DNA of 64,000 bases, from NCBI GenBank assembly GCA_044224515.1, contig JBGAKH010000001.1:62001-126000 (forward strand), given 5' to 3'. Both the position numbers and the translations under genes were made by a program. The notes beneath the pieces were generated by a model, which worked only from the letters and a program-made list of their open reading frames with translations, was not told where the DNA came from and ran no database searches. The stretch is from JBBATK01 sp044224515. GTDB taxonomy: Bacteria > Bacteroidota > Ignavibacteria > Kapaibacteriales > NICIL-2. Shown piece by piece: positions 18,447 through 27,614 of the stretch. The first letter of the stretch is position 1; the number at the start of each line of letters is the position of its first letter.

Positions 18447-19283
18447 ATGGTTGAGCAGGAAACAGTAATCTCGAAACCGGCACCGGGTACAGACGATACG
18501 CACGTGCGTGCCGCGTGGAAAGAGTTTCACTCAAAACGCAATTCCGCTGCAAAGCGCGCCGAAGCGAAGAAGAAACTCATGTTAAACTACATGTGGCTTG
18601 TTCGATACACTTTGCATACAATGTCACTGCCGACGAATGCTATCCTATGCGATGAGGACTTCCTTCACGTTGGTATTTTGGGTCTCAACGAAGCGATAGA
18701 TCGTTTTGAAGCCGAACGCGGAATTAAGTTCGAAACGTTCGCGATGCCAAGAGTAAGAGGTACAGTCCTCGACGAGATGCGCCGACTTGACTGGCTCTCC
18801 CGGACTGCTCGTAAGAAGGCACATGAGTTAGTTGCGGTGTCCGATCAATTGCGAAAAGAGACCGGACGTGAAGTAAGCGAAGAAGAGATTCGTCAGCGTT
18901 TGAATGTCAGTCTCGAAGAGTACCAGACGTACCTGAGCGCAGCAGCTGCTGCAGTCGCCTCCCTTTCGATGAACGAGTCCAAGTCTTCTCTGGGACTTTC
19001 AGACGATGGCGACGAGCGTGATCTTCTGCAAGAAATTCCAGACATGGATTGTGAGAATCCACTAACGCGCATGGCCGACGAAGAGCGCATGGCTTTTCTG
19101 ATGCGCTACTTGAAGAATCTACCTGAGCGCAAGCGATTGGTCGTGACCTTGTACTACTACGAAAACCTAACCTTCAAGGAAATCGGGGTTCTTCTTTCAC
19201 TGACGGAAAGTCGTATTTGCCAAATACACACTCAAGTGTGCAATGATTTACGCGACAAACTAACAGCCTTCGACAACGCGTAG
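18447..19283 (+). CDS. fliA: Sigma-28 family RNA polymerase sigma factor (FliA/WhiG type)
   Basis: The 278-residue protein has region 2 (about 40-118; LNYMWLVRYTLHT, DLHVGILGLNEAIDRFE-like, GIKFETFAMPRVRG, VLDEMRRLDW), region 3 (about 125-165) and region 4 (about 215-275; LPERKRLVVTLYYYENLT, FKEIGVLLSLTESRICQIH). RGTVLDEMRRLDW and the SESRICQIH-like end are hallmarks of the FliA/SigD group, which directs RNA polymerase to motility and chemotaxis promoters in flagellated species. Here there are no flagellar structural genes nearby, so the regulon may differ. An anti-sigma factor (FlgM) gene is not visible. Start at ATG 18447 with a CAGGAAC upstream. Confidence 0.9.
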   Translation: MVEQETVISKPAPGTDDTHVRAAWKEFHSKRNSAAKRAEAKKKLMLNYMWLVRYTLHTMSLPTNAILCDEDFLHVGILGLNEAIDRFEAERGIKFETFAMPRVRGTVLDEMRRLDWLSRTARKKAHELVAVSDQLRKETGREVSEEEIRQRLNVSLEEYQTYLSAAAAAVASLSMNESKSSLGLSDDGDERDLLQEIPDMDCENPLTRMADEERMAFLMRYLKNLPERKRLVVTLYYYENLTFKEIGVLLSLTESRICQIHTQVCNDLRDKLTAFDNA

Positions 19284-19426
19284 TCGGGATCTTCCACTTC
19301 CCATTTCAGTCGTTTGTAAAGTGTAGCGAAGGTGTGCCTCATGCGAGACCTAGCGCGGGTTCACGCGCGTGCTTCACCGGCTTAGCAGAGGCGCTCAGCC
19401 AATTCTTTACCGTTTTTCCCTAGATC

Positions 19427-20365
19427 CTACAATCCCCCGGAACTCGAGCCTGATTGGTGTTTGTCGTCTGTCAGACGGAGTATCTCATCGAGTGTTTCCT
19501 GCAGCGTTTCTGCTTCCCACTTTTGATTGTACTTGGAATGTGCGTAAATGAGATTACGCATCATTCTTACACAGATGTCAATGTTCGACGACTTTGACAG
19601 CATCTTTTCGGAATAGGCAAAACCGGACTGTCGAATAAACTGCTCGCAATCAGAGCGCGATATGAACGCTCCGTGGTTAAAGGTATCAATAAAGACATTC
19701 AAGCCCGGATGGTAGACCAGAAAGTGCAGAGGCATACCGATGCCATGCAGTTCAATTCCTACACGATCGGCAACCATCATGTAGGCCACGGAGATGGAGA
19801 TGGGGATCCCCCGCTTTGAACTCAACAACTGTGAAATGTACGAGTTTTCAGGAGCATAGTAGTTCTTCGTTGCGCCTCGAAAATCTTCCTCTTCAAAGAA
19901 GACCGTGTTGAGACTCATGAGAAGTGTCAAGTCCGACGCATTCTTCATTTGAACAAAGATGCTGTGAACACGGAGTGCGATAGCATCTAGCTTCGCGTAG
20001 TAATCGGTCTCGTCGATATCCGGGAAACCGAATGAGGAAAGTAGATACGATGCTTGATCCAGATTCACATCCACTTCATCCAAATGAGCGTCGATAATCT
20101 GCGAAAAGAGTTTCGACAATGCACCTGTTTGAAGGGCGCGGACGCAAGCCCGCGCATTGATAACGACCGGGTTTTCGTCATCCCTGGTGAGCTCTATTTC
20201 TCTTTGCAGAACTTCGTTGAGAAAGGGCACAACTCGATGCCCGTACGATAACAGCTTGTTTTGAACTGCTGTCGTAACGGTAGTATCGGTATCATCCAAC
20301 AACGAGAGCAAAGGCTGAATCTCCGCCTTCAACTGCTCGTCGGTTTGTGCCTCGCTATTCTGCAT
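19427..20365 (-). CDS. SirB1-family transglutaminase-like protein
   Basis: The 312-residue protein has an N-terminal helical part (about 1-100) and a SirB1/transglutaminase-core-2 region (about 110-260) marked by SLNTVFFEEEDFRGA, YISQLLSSKRGIPISIS and HGIGMPLHFLV. In true transglutaminases the nucleophile is Cys; here the ISIS-VAYMM region has no obvious catalytic Cys, so enzyme activity is doubtful. The function of SirB1 proteins is unknown. It is last in a leftward operon with the LOG gene 14 bases upstream and ygfZ before that. Confidence 0.85.
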   Translation of the reverse strand: MQNSEAQTDEQLKAEIQPLLSLLDDTDTTVTTAVQNKLLSYGHRVVPFLNEVLQREIELTRDDENPVVINARACVRALQTGALSKLFSQIIDAHLDEVDVNLDQASYLLSSFGFPDIDETDYYAKLDAIALRVHSIFVQMKNASDLTLLMSLNTVFFEEEDFRGATKNYYAPENSYISQLLSSKRGIPISISVAYMMVADRVGIELHGIGMPLHFLVYHPGLNVFIDTFNHGAFISRSDCEQFIRQSGFAYSEKMLSKSSNIDICVRMMRNLIYAHSKYNQKWEAETLQETLDEILRLTDDKHQSGSSSGGL

Positions 20366-20379
20366 AAGGGTAATAGTGG

Positions 20380-21237
20380 TTATACGTCAGCGAGTCCGTG
20401 AATACGAGTCAACTCTGTCTTCAGGTAGTTAAACGCTTCTTCAGGTGAATTCACGAATCTGAACAGATTGAGGTCGTCCGCTTCGATCATATTCATATCG
20501 GCCAGATAGTCAAAATTGATGAGGTTTTTCCAGAATTTCTCGCCATAGATACATATCGGCATTTTCTTTCGAATCTTCCGTGTCTGCACCAAAGTAAGGA
20601 CCTCCATCAACTCGTCCATTGTCCCGAAGCCACCCGGAAACACGACCAATGCTTTGGCCATATAGATGAACCAGTACTTTCTCATGAAAAAGTAGTGGAA
20701 CTCAAAATTTAGGTCCGGCGTGATATATGGGTTGGGATACTGTTCAAACGGGAGAGAGATGTTAAGACCAACAGATTTCCCACCGGCTAGATGCGCTCCT
20801 TTATTCCCTGCCTCCATTATTCCCGGACCACCACCCGTACAGATAACATACTCAGCGCCGTCCGGAAGCTTCATAGACCACTCCGTCATCAGGCGTGCAA
20901 GTTCCACCGCATCTTCGTAATACTCGCTCATTTCACTGTGCGCTGTCATACGGTCCAGTTTTCTCTGGCTACGGAGCTGTTCCTCTCCGATAGAATTGGC
21001 TGCATGTAAACGTAATGCTTCCATCTCCTCATGGAGTTGTGCTTTGGATCGTATACGTGCACTGCCAAAGAATATAATCGTGCTGTGTATGTCATTTGCA
21101 CGTAGGTGCATGTCCGGATGCTGATACTCAGCAAGGATGCGAAGTATTCTAGCGCGCGGAGAATGTAAGAAGTCTTTGTTGTCGTACGCTTTGGGCGCGC
21201 GATCCAGCCGATCCGGAATTTCTTCGTTAGGATTCAT
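20380..21237 (-). CDS. LOG-family protein (nucleoside 5'-monophosphate phosphoribohydrolase-like)
   Basis: The 285-residue Rossmann-type protein carries the family signatures CTGGGPGIMEAGNKGA and VFPGGFGTMDELMEVLT; the PGGFGT and GxMEA motifs form the active site. LOG enzymes hydrolyse nucleoside 5'-monophosphates to base and ribose 5-phosphate; some release cytokinins, others act on purine nucleotides. The N-terminal 90 residues are longer than in minimal LOG proteins, fitting the larger bacterial subgroup. The substrate cannot be told. It lies 12 bases downstream of ygfZ in an operon. Confidence 0.88.
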   Translation of the reverse strand: MNPNEEIPDRLDRAPKAYDNKDFLHSPRARILRILAEYQHPDMHLRANDIHSTIIFFGSARIRSKAQLHEEMEALRLHAANSIGEEQLRSQRKLDRMTAHSEMSEYYEDAVELARLMTEWSMKLPDGAEYVICTGGGPGIMEAGNKGAHLAGGKSVGLNISLPFEQYPNPYITPDLNFEFHYFFMRKYWFIYMAKALVVFPGGFGTMDELMEVLTLVQTRKIRKKMPICIYGEKFWKNLINFDYLADMNMIEADDLNLFRFVNSPEEAFNYLKTELTRIHGLADV

Positions 21238-21249
21238 TGTTTTGATGAT

Positions 21250-22227
21250 TTAAGAAAAAGGCAGTATGCAGATTCGACCCTTCGTTAGCCCTTCGATGTC
21301 CTTCACTAGACACTCCTTTCCTTCAAGGGCATGCTCTGTACGAATATAACCAAGAGCTATGGCGCCAAATCGAGGAGATTCCGCAGCGCTTGAGATTTGT
21401 CCGACTGCTTGTCCATCCACTTCAATAATGCTTCCGGACACGGTACTACGTTCAACGCGCAGGCCCACCAAGCGTTGTTTGACCTTGTTATATGAATCCA
21501 ATCGAGCAATGACTTCTTGTCCTATGTAACACCCCTTTTTAAAGTTGACAAGGTGCAACAAATTTGCTTCCAGTGGGTTGTGCTCCTCATTCAGTTCCAT
21601 GCTTTCCTTTGGAATGCCGGCTTCAATTCGCAAGACTTCATAAACTGCATCCTCCAGCTCATGAGCGGTTGAGGCAAAGCGCTCAAGCAAGCGCTGCTTC
21701 GCGTCCGCGTCGGCATAGCTAATGACCAGGGATCCGGCTTCGGGTAGTGTACCGAGCGGAAGGACGACGCTCTCTATGCCGTCATCGTTGGATCGCGACA
21801 CATAGCGGCTATCGGTCGATTCAAGCAATGAAGTCAACGCGAAGCGCATTGCTTGTTGGCTCTGAGGTCCAAGCCACTCTACGATGAGTGGCTGCTGAGC
21901 AGGAAGCTCGAAACGCACATCATCCATGACTGCGTACTTGCGTAGGTGCTCCCCAACCAATTGCACACCTGACTTCGAAACCAAAAGCGTTAGGTACTGT
22001 TCTTCTACCAGAACATGTAGTACATCAACAATGCGTCCTTTGTCGGAACACAGAATGGTCTGCCGATGCATCATGGGCCTGAGGTCACGCAGCTCATTTG
22101 TGGTTATTCTATTGAGATAATCGAGTCCTTCACTGCCGTAGACTCTGATAAGCGTCAGGTCGTTTCTGCGATGCCAAGCGCTGGTACCGAAGGCGGCATT
22201 ATAGGCTTCTGATGAGATGCTATCCAT
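21250..22227 (-). CDS. ygfZ: Folate-binding Fe-S maintenance protein YgfZ
   Basis: The 325-residue protein resembles the GcvT fold and contains the diagnostic KGCYIGQE motif (231-238; Cys233). YgfZ/IBA57 proteins bind tetrahydrofolate and support assembly or repair of iron-sulfur enzymes such as MiaB. The N-terminus has the LNRITTNEL segment typical of the family. The Cys and downstream VIARLDSYNKVKQRL segment are intact, so it is probably functional. First gene of the ygfZ-LOG-SirB1-like operon; divergent from the subtilase gene. Confidence 0.92.
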   Translation of the reverse strand: MDSISSEAYNAAFGTSAWHRRNDLTLIRVYGSEGLDYLNRITTNELRDLRPMMHRQTILCSDKGRIVDVLHVLVEEQYLTLLVSKSGVQLVGEHLRKYAVMDDVRFELPAQQPLIVEWLGPQSQQAMRFALTSLLESTDSRYVSRSNDDGIESVVLPLGTLPEAGSLVISYADADAKQRLLERFASTAHELEDAVYEVLRIEAGIPKESMELNEEHNPLEANLLHLVNFKKGCYIGQEVIARLDSYNKVKQRLVGLRVERSTVSGSIIEVDGQAVGQISSAAESPRFGAIALGYIRTEHALEGKECLVKDIEGLTKGRICILPFS

Positions 22228-22272
22228 CGTTATTCGCTAATTTATAGGGCAATTCCATTGGCAATTTACTTC

Positions 22273-24309
22273 ATGATTGACATGCCTCGTGCGCAACAGC
22301 TCCACCTTTGCTTTAAGAGCATACGAATACTGGTCTTAGGACTACTCTGCTTGATGATGGAGGTGGGTCCTGCCTCGGCCGATACCTGGCGACTCTACCT
22401 GCGAAACAAAGGCATTTCTCCTTTTATTGAAGGTAGCGAGCTGTATTCACAAACGAAGGCATTGCTAAGTCCGCGATGTCTGGCGCGACGAGCAAAAGTG
22501 CTGCCGAAAGATTCCCTGATCAGCCTCGAAGACGCACCCTTGTATCGTCCTTACTTGGACAACATTGTGACCACCGGTGCGACGATTCTCCAACAACTCA
22601 GATGGAAAAACTACGTCGTGGTATCCTGCGATTCCGCAGTGGCTTTGAAACTTAAGTCCAAAAGCTACGTGCGAGACATCACGCTAGCTTCCGAGTTTTT
22701 CAAGACACTTGGTATTAAAGAAGAGCATGTGAAGCGCACTCCGCACGTGGCACTTGAGGATAGCAGCTGCGGTCTCTTTCGCTACGGCCCTTCCCGATTT
22801 CAGAACCAATTGGTTCATTCGCCTGAATTCCACAGGATGGGTGAACTGGGATCACAGTGTTTATTGGGTATTATCGATAACGGCTTTCGTTACCCTGCTC
22901 ATGACTGTTTCAACCAAATGAACAAGCGTGGAGCGTATGACTTTGTGTTTAACGACTCAACCGTATACAATGACTCACTGGACATTGGGAATCAGGATGC
23001 GCATGGTACCGGCACACTATCGGTGATTGCAGCTTGGCAACCCGACAGTTTGATTGGCATCGCACCTGCTGTTCAAGTTATGATGGCCAAAACGGAAGAC
23101 ATGCGCTCGGAGACACATGTGGAGGAAGACAATTACGCAGCTGCCATAGAGTGGCTGGAAGCTGCCGGTGTTGACTTAACTACCTCTAGTGTCGGTTATC
23201 GCAATCTGGATTCTCTTCAACAGTCCTACCCCTACTCTATGTTGGATGGGAAGAATACGATCTGTGACATGGCGCTTAACCGCGCAACACGTCTTGGGGT
23301 AGTATGTTGTACTGCCGCCGGAAATGAAGGTGGCTCATCAGAAACACTGATCACTCCCGGTGATGCCGACTCCGCGATTACCGTTGGTGCGGTCAGTGAC
23401 GATAGCCTGCACACTCCGTCATGGACTTCTAAGGGGCCTTCCGCCTCCGGATCATTGAAACCGGACGTTGCCACACTCGGCGTAAACGTCATAGGAGCGA
23501 AGCTCGGTTCGCGAACGGAGATTGGGTTGAACAACGGAACTTCATTCGCAACCCCGACAATAGCCGGCGGTATAGCACTACTCCTGAGTCAGTTTCCCGA
23601 GTTAAGACCTTATGAGGTACGAACGTTACTCTACAGATATAGCTCGAATACGCTAGCGCCAAACAATGTCGTGGGCTACGGAGTACCCAACTTCATGGAA
23701 GCTGCAATGCACTATGGCATTGTGATAAGCCCGCTCTTGAGTTATCCGGCCCCTACGTCTCAGTATTTCGTTTACTCCATGCGTAGCGCACTTCCACTGA
23801 CTTCCATGGTCCTGAGTGTGAGCTTTGATAATGGTTCAACATTTAGCGATTATCCATTAGAGAAAACATCTACGTCAGACCCGGATCAGTACTACGCACG
23901 AGTACCGAGAGATGATCTACACCCAATGGTCTATTCTCTGCAGGTGCGCGATGCCGGCAGAACTAGACGCATACCGGCCACCGGCTACGCCTCATTGCGC
24001 TACGGTGATCAACTGATTCCCTGCGGTATGGATCCGGCAACTTTTCCATCGGACGTAAACGACGAGTTCAGCAGCGAGCTTGCGGACATTCCAACGGCTA
24101 TTGCGTTCGGAACTCCATCATTGAGAGTATACAGTTCGGAGAAGACAATATGTGTCAGCGTTCATGACGCTCTAGGTCATGAGCGTGTAAAACTCAGCGC
24201 TGTGTCAGGACTGATCAACATCACAACTTCTACACTCGAACGTGGTCTTTATAGCGTATCGCTTCAGAACGGCGCGCGTCACAATTCCCAAGTATTCCTA
24301 GTCTACTAA
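22273..24309 (+). CDS. Secreted subtilisin-like serine protease (S8), T9SS-like C-terminus
   Basis: The 678-residue protein has a signal peptide (about 1-36, ending ASA-D). An N-terminal region with TWRLYLRNKG and LSPRCLARRAKV is typical of Bacteroidota S8 proteases. The catalytic triad is complete: D202 in GIIDNGF, H244 in DAHGTGT, S424 in NGTSFATP, with oxyanion N351 in AAGNEGG. The tail ends with TLERGLYSVSL and a QVFLVY end, similar to a T9SS type A sorting domain but short. It is predicted to be an extracellular or surface protease. Start at 22273; ATG 22282 is an alternative and does not affect the signal. The downstream SDR gene starts one base after its stop. Confidence 0.88.
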   Translation: MIDMPRAQQLHLCFKSIRILVLGLLCLMMEVGPASADTWRLYLRNKGISPFIEGSELYSQTKALLSPRCLARRAKVLPKDSLISLEDAPLYRPYLDNIVTTGATILQQLRWKNYVVVSCDSAVALKLKSKSYVRDITLASEFFKTLGIKEEHVKRTPHVALEDSSCGLFRYGPSRFQNQLVHSPEFHRMGELGSQCLLGIIDNGFRYPAHDCFNQMNKRGAYDFVFNDSTVYNDSLDIGNQDAHGTGTLSVIAAWQPDSLIGIAPAVQVMMAKTEDMRSETHVEEDNYAAAIEWLEAAGVDLTTSSVGYRNLDSLQQSYPYSMLDGKNTICDMALNRATRLGVVCCTAAGNEGGSSETLITPGDADSAITVGAVSDDSLHTPSWTSKGPSASGSLKPDVATLGVNVIGAKLGSRTEIGLNNGTSFATPTIAGGIALLLSQFPELRPYEVRTLLYRYSSNTLAPNNVVGYGVPNFMEAAMHYGIVISPLLSYPAPTSQYFVYSMRSALPLTSMVLSVSFDNGSTFSDYPLEKTSTSDPDQYYARVPRDDLHPMVYSLQVRDAGRTRRIPATGYASLRYGDQLIPCGMDPATFPSDVNDEFSSELADIPTAIAFGTPSLRVYSSEKTICVSVHDALGHERVKLSAVSGLINITTSTLERGLYSVSLQNGARHNSQVFLVY

Positions 24310-24310
24310 G

Positions 24311-24982
24311 ATGAAGACAGTTGTTATTAGTGGAGCAAGCGGCGCACTGGGAACAGCATGCTGCGCGCATTTTTTAAGTGCTCATTGGCAGGTAGTAGCT
24401 CTCGTTCGAGGCTCCAAGGGCCAGGCGTTTCAGCATGATGCGTACAAGGAACTCGTTTGCGAACTTAGTTCTATTTCCTCGCTCTCCTCGGTGTTTCAAA
24501 ACCTCGAGCGTGTTGATGCGGTCGTACATCTAGCCGGTGGAATTCGAGCCGGTTCGCTGTTGGAAGAAGCCTCGTTGGAAGAGTTCGATGAAATGATGTC
24601 GAGCAATACACGCACGACTTTTGCATTACTCAATACTAGTATTCCGTATCTCGATAGAGATGCAGGCTGCTTTGTTGCTGTGGGGGCAATGTCTGCTCTT
24701 TATCCGGCCGCCAAGCGCGCAGCCTATAGCGCCTCGAAAGCTGCAGTCATTTCTCTCATAAAGAGCGCAGCCGCAGAATCTCGAGGACGTTCGTACAGAG
24801 CGCATGTCATTGTACCGGGAATTCTGAAAACAGCCGCAAATCTTGAGTGGGCCACTCATGGCGAAGAATCAGGATGGATTGGTCTCGAGGATTGCGCTAA
24901 CTGCATCGAGTCCTTGTGCAGCGACAGTATGAAGGCTACCAATGGTTCCGTTATTGAAATGTTCGGAGGCCTGAATCCATAG
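24311..24982 (+). CDS. Short-chain dehydrogenase/reductase
   Basis: The 223-residue protein is a classical SDR. The NAD(P)-binding GASGALG lies at 8-14, the structural NAG is VHLAGGIRAG (about 73-81), and the catalytic S128-Y139-xxx-K143 triad is present with YSASK. The substrate is unknown. Its ATG is one base after the protease stop codon, so it is translationally linked to that gene, though the functions do not suggest a shared pathway. A strong hairpin follows at 24993. Confidence 0.9.
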   Translation: MKTVVISGASGALGTACCAHFLSAHWQVVALVRGSKGQAFQHDAYKELVCELSSISSLSSVFQNLERVDAVVHLAGGIRAGSLLEEASLEEFDEMMSSNTRTTFALLNTSIPYLDRDAGCFVAVGAMSALYPAAKRAAYSASKAAVISLIKSAAAESRGRSYRAHVIVPGILKTAANLEWATHGEESGWIGLEDCANCIESLCSDSMKATNGSVIEMFGGLNP

Positions 24983-25294
24983 TCTTCTTTTTTCATGCTG
25001 CGGCTGAAACCGCAGCATGAATATGGTGTCGCATGGTAGACATTTTAACTACATGCGCGAGCATAGTTCTATGCCCCTACGTGTTTTTGCTGTGCATTGC
25101 CGGCCAATTTGGAACTTGAACAAATCACCTTCGGTAAAACTACCGAGTGGATCGGGCAATTCTTGTAGCGTATATTCTGTTGAGCACAACGGCTCGATCT
25201 TGTGTGTCCGATGCATCATTTTGTGTCATTGGTCTGCAGTGTTTGCGAAGGCACTCACAACGCATTAGAGTATTATACATTAAAATTTATCCTT
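24983..25294 (+). other. 312-bp intergenic region before the propeller protein gene
   Basis: Contains an 11-bp hairpin (24993-25020) near the left end. The remainder has overlapping short ORFs in several frames, none with family features, ribosome binding sites or signal peptides. I see nothing else that I can support. Confidence 0.5.
24993..25020 (+). terminator. Strong hairpin, possible terminator without T tract
   Basis: Perfect 11-bp stem TCATGCTGCGG / CCGCAGCATGA with loop CTGAAA. It lies 10 bases after the SDR stop codon. No T run follows on the plus strand, only a T run before it, so it may be a processing or mRNA-stabilising hairpin instead of a true intrinsic terminator. Confidence 0.5.
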
Positions 25295-26545
25295 ATGAAA
25301 CGCAGCATTACATTCTCGCTTCGAGCGGGTATTGCCCTTCTCTTCCTTGCGAGCACACTGTTGAATGCGCAATGGAAGCAAGCTTCCGCTCCTGTTGGTG
25401 GACTGACCATAAAGTCACTAGCGTTAAATGGCTCAATACTGTTTGCCGGTACTAGTGCGAACGGTGTGTTTGTGTCCAAAGACAACGGACATTCCCTGGC
25501 AGAGGCAAACACCGGACTTACCAACACGCGTGCATTTGCAGTTGCGGGCAACGGTTCGTCCATGTATGCGGGCACCTATGGTGGTGGTGTTTTTGTAACG
25601 AATAACGACGGGGCTACATGGACTCCTGTCAACAACGGCCTTACAAATCTTAATGTAACATCACTCGTTGCGAGCTCTGGTTTGCTTGTGGCAGGTACGC
25701 AGGTAGGAGTCTTCATTTCAACAAACAACGGTACAGACTGGAACGCTTCCAAGAACGGTCTACCAGAAGCTTTAGTGAATACCGTTGCTGCTCTCGGCAC
25801 AAACGTAGTGGCGGCGACACAGAAAGGTGTTTTTCTTTCACAAGATGCCGGCCAGAATTGGACTCAAGTAGGTCAGGATATGGGAAGTGCTGCGAACTTG
25901 GTGAGCTCTTTTGTCGTGAACGGTACAGTAATCTTTGCCGGTACGGCTTCAGGTGCCTTCACCTCTTCTAACGGCGGTATGACCTGGGTAGCATCAAACA
26001 CAGGTTTAAGCAATCTTACCATTAATGCGATGACTGTGACCAACAACGTGGTTTTTGCAGGAACTGACGGCGGCGGCGTCTTCCTGACTCGCGATAACGG
26101 ATTGCATTGGTCATCTTCAAACAATGGTCTGGTCTTCACAGACATTCGCGCTTTTGTGTCGACCTCAAAAACACTGTTTGTAGGCACTGCAGGTGGTGGA
26201 CTTTTCTACCATGACCTGCAGCAAATCATTGACGATGTTCCCTCTCTGGACTATGCGGAGAACTCGCGTATCATCGAGTCGATTTACCCAAATCCATTTC
26301 ACTCTTCCACTACTATTCGCGTACATGTCGAGAACGCGACACGGGTAACAGCCGAGATCTTTGACTTGCGTGGAGTTAAAGTCTGCTCGTTGGCTGACAA
26401 CGAATTGATGGATCTTGGAACCCACACTCTTAACTGGGATGGACGTGACACGAAGGGGTCTTCTGTTTCCGCAGGTAGCTATCTTCTTCGCGTGTACAAC
26501 GGTTCTCAACGAGCTGCAGTAAAACTCTTGCAGATTACTGACTAA
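25295..26545 (+). CDS. Secreted BNR-type beta-propeller protein with T9SS sorting domain
   Basis: The 416-residue protein has a signal peptide (about 1-25, ending LNAQ). Residues about 30-310 consist of at least six repeats of a BNR/photosystem II-stability-like blade: hydrophobic strand, AGTxxGVFxS, NNGxxWxxxxxGL. The repeats look like a sialidase/exo-alpha propeller, but no catalytic residues can be assigned. Residues about 325-416 form a T9SS type A domain (IESIYPNPFHSSTTIRV, EIFDLRGVKV, then SAGSYLLRVYNG). It is thus exported via T9SS. Start at 25295; the longer ORF from 25202 lacks a signal peptide at its N-terminus. Confidence 0.85.
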   Translation: MKRSITFSLRAGIALLFLASTLLNAQWKQASAPVGGLTIKSLALNGSILFAGTSANGVFVSKDNGHSLAEANTGLTNTRAFAVAGNGSSMYAGTYGGGVFVTNNDGATWTPVNNGLTNLNVTSLVASSGLLVAGTQVGVFISTNNGTDWNASKNGLPEALVNTVAALGTNVVAATQKGVFLSQDAGQNWTQVGQDMGSAANLVSSFVVNGTVIFAGTASGAFTSSNGGMTWVASNTGLSNLTINAMTVTNNVVFAGTDGGGVFLTRDNGLHWSSSNNGLVFTDIRAFVSTSKTLFVGTAGGGLFYHDLQQIIDDVPSLDYAENSRIIESIYPNPFHSSTTIRVHVENATRVTAEIFDLRGVKVCSLADNELMDLGTHTLNWDGRDTKGSSVSAGSYLLRVYNGSQRAAVKLLQITD

Positions 26546-26650
26546 TTGTGTTTCGTCGTTTTAAACAGCTAACGTTGTAGCGCTAGAATTTTTCAAGCGA
26601 ATGACGTTCTTGATTAGCCGTGAAAAGCTGACCTTCAGTATCTCATTGAT

Positions 26651-26705
26651 GTTCCGATCAAGTACCGACCACGTACCGATAACGTACCGATAACGTAGCG
26701 ATCAA
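26651..26705 (+). repeat. 11-bp tandem repeat, about five units
   Basis: Successive 11-base units are GTTCCGATCAA, GTACCGACCAC, GTACCGATAAC, GTACCGATAAC and GTAGCGATCAA. The middle two are identical and the outer ones diverge. It lies between the propeller protein gene and a bidirectional terminator, close to the end of sdhB on the other strand. No function is evident. Confidence 0.75.
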
Positions 26706-26725
26706 GTTCTGTTCCAATCATTTAA

Positions 26726-26758
26726 CAAAAAAGGCAAAGCACGTCGCTTTGCCTTTTT
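26726..26758. terminator. Bidirectional terminator
   Basis: AAAAAGGCAAAGC, loop ACGTC, GCTTTGCCTTTTT. T tracts on both strands suit the two convergent genes (propeller protein on the left, sdhB on the right). Confidence 0.88.
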
Positions 26759-26788
26759 GCTTTTTAACATGCTACTCAACGAAGGGTT

Positions 26789-27538
26789 TTAGTCTCGAGC
26801 CAGGAGACTCGCCTTCATCATATCGCGATTCATTTTTGCAATGTTCTCAACACGAATACCCTTAGGACAAGCCGCTTCACATTCGTAATGATTAGTGCAA
26901 CCGCCGAAACCTTCAGCGTCCATGGTTCCGACCATGTTTAAGACTCGTTCATAGCGCTCCGCTTGGCCTTGCGGTAGCTGAGCCAAGTGCATCACCTTTG
27001 CAGAGGTAAACAACATTGCCGAAGCATTCGGACAAGCCGCGACACAAGCCCCGCAACCAATACAGGCAGCGGCATCGAACGCAAGATCTGCGGCAGCTTT
27101 GGGAATCGGTATTGCATTTGCGTCAGGAATACCTCCGGTATTCACACTCACAAACCCACCCGATGCAATGATGCGGTCCAGTGATGCGCGATCAACAACC
27201 AAATCCTTAATCACCGGGAACGCTTTTGCGCGCCAGGGTTCAATGGTGATTTCATCACCGTCAGAGAACTTTCGCATATGCAGCTGACATGTTGTCGTCA
27301 GACTCTCCGGACCATGCGCCTGCCCATTGATCATCATTCCACAAGAACCGCAAATACCTTCGCGACAATCGTGCTCAAAGGCGACCGGATCTTCGTCACG
27401 CTCGATCAACTTTTCATTGAGAATGTCCAGCATCTCTAGAAAGCTCATGTCCGGACTGACATTATCCAAGTCGTATGTTTTCATACCACCTGTTTCCTTC
27501 GAGCCGGCTTGTCGCCAAATGTTAAGCTTTAGCTTCAT
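26789..27538 (-). CDS. sdhB: Succinate dehydrogenase/fumarate reductase iron-sulfur subunit
   Basis: The 249-residue protein carries the N-terminal [2Fe-2S] ferredoxin domain (CREGICGSCGMMI, then a TTCQLHM Cys) and the C-terminal clusters (CIGCGACVAACP, then CTNHYECEAACPKG). It relays electrons between the flavin and quinone in complex II. Third gene of the leftward sdhCAB operon, 76 bases after sdhA. The B-type enzyme is typical of Bacteroidota and Epsilonproteobacteria. Confidence 0.96.
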   Translation of the reverse strand: MKLKLNIWRQAGSKETGGMKTYDLDNVSPDMSFLEMLDILNEKLIERDEDPVAFEHDCREGICGSCGMMINGQAHGPESLTTTCQLHMRKFSDGDEITIEPWRAKAFPVIKDLVVDRASLDRIIASGGFVSVNTGGIPDANAIPIPKAAADLAFDAAACIGCGACVAACPNASAMLFTSAKVMHLAQLPQGQAERYERVLNMVGTMDAEGFGGCTNHYECEAACPKGIRVENIAKMNRDMMKASLLARD

Positions 27539-27614
27539 AATCTCTTTCCTTTTCGTATTCAGTCACGAGCGAGACCTACGCCGTTAATGAATGGTAGAAC
27601 CTTACTTATGGATC

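Noticed and set aside
25017..25268. 83-codon and 102-codon ORFs between the SDR and propeller genes
   Set aside because: Overlapping frames, no signal or family features; they end in the promoter and N-terminal region of the real gene at 25295.
26651..26705. 11-bp tandem units as a CRISPR or sigma-28 promoter array (ACCGATAA resembles the GCCGATAA -10 box)
   Set aside because: No repeat-spacer structure; units are directly adjacent. No -35 match and no gene downstream in either direction that would use the promoters.
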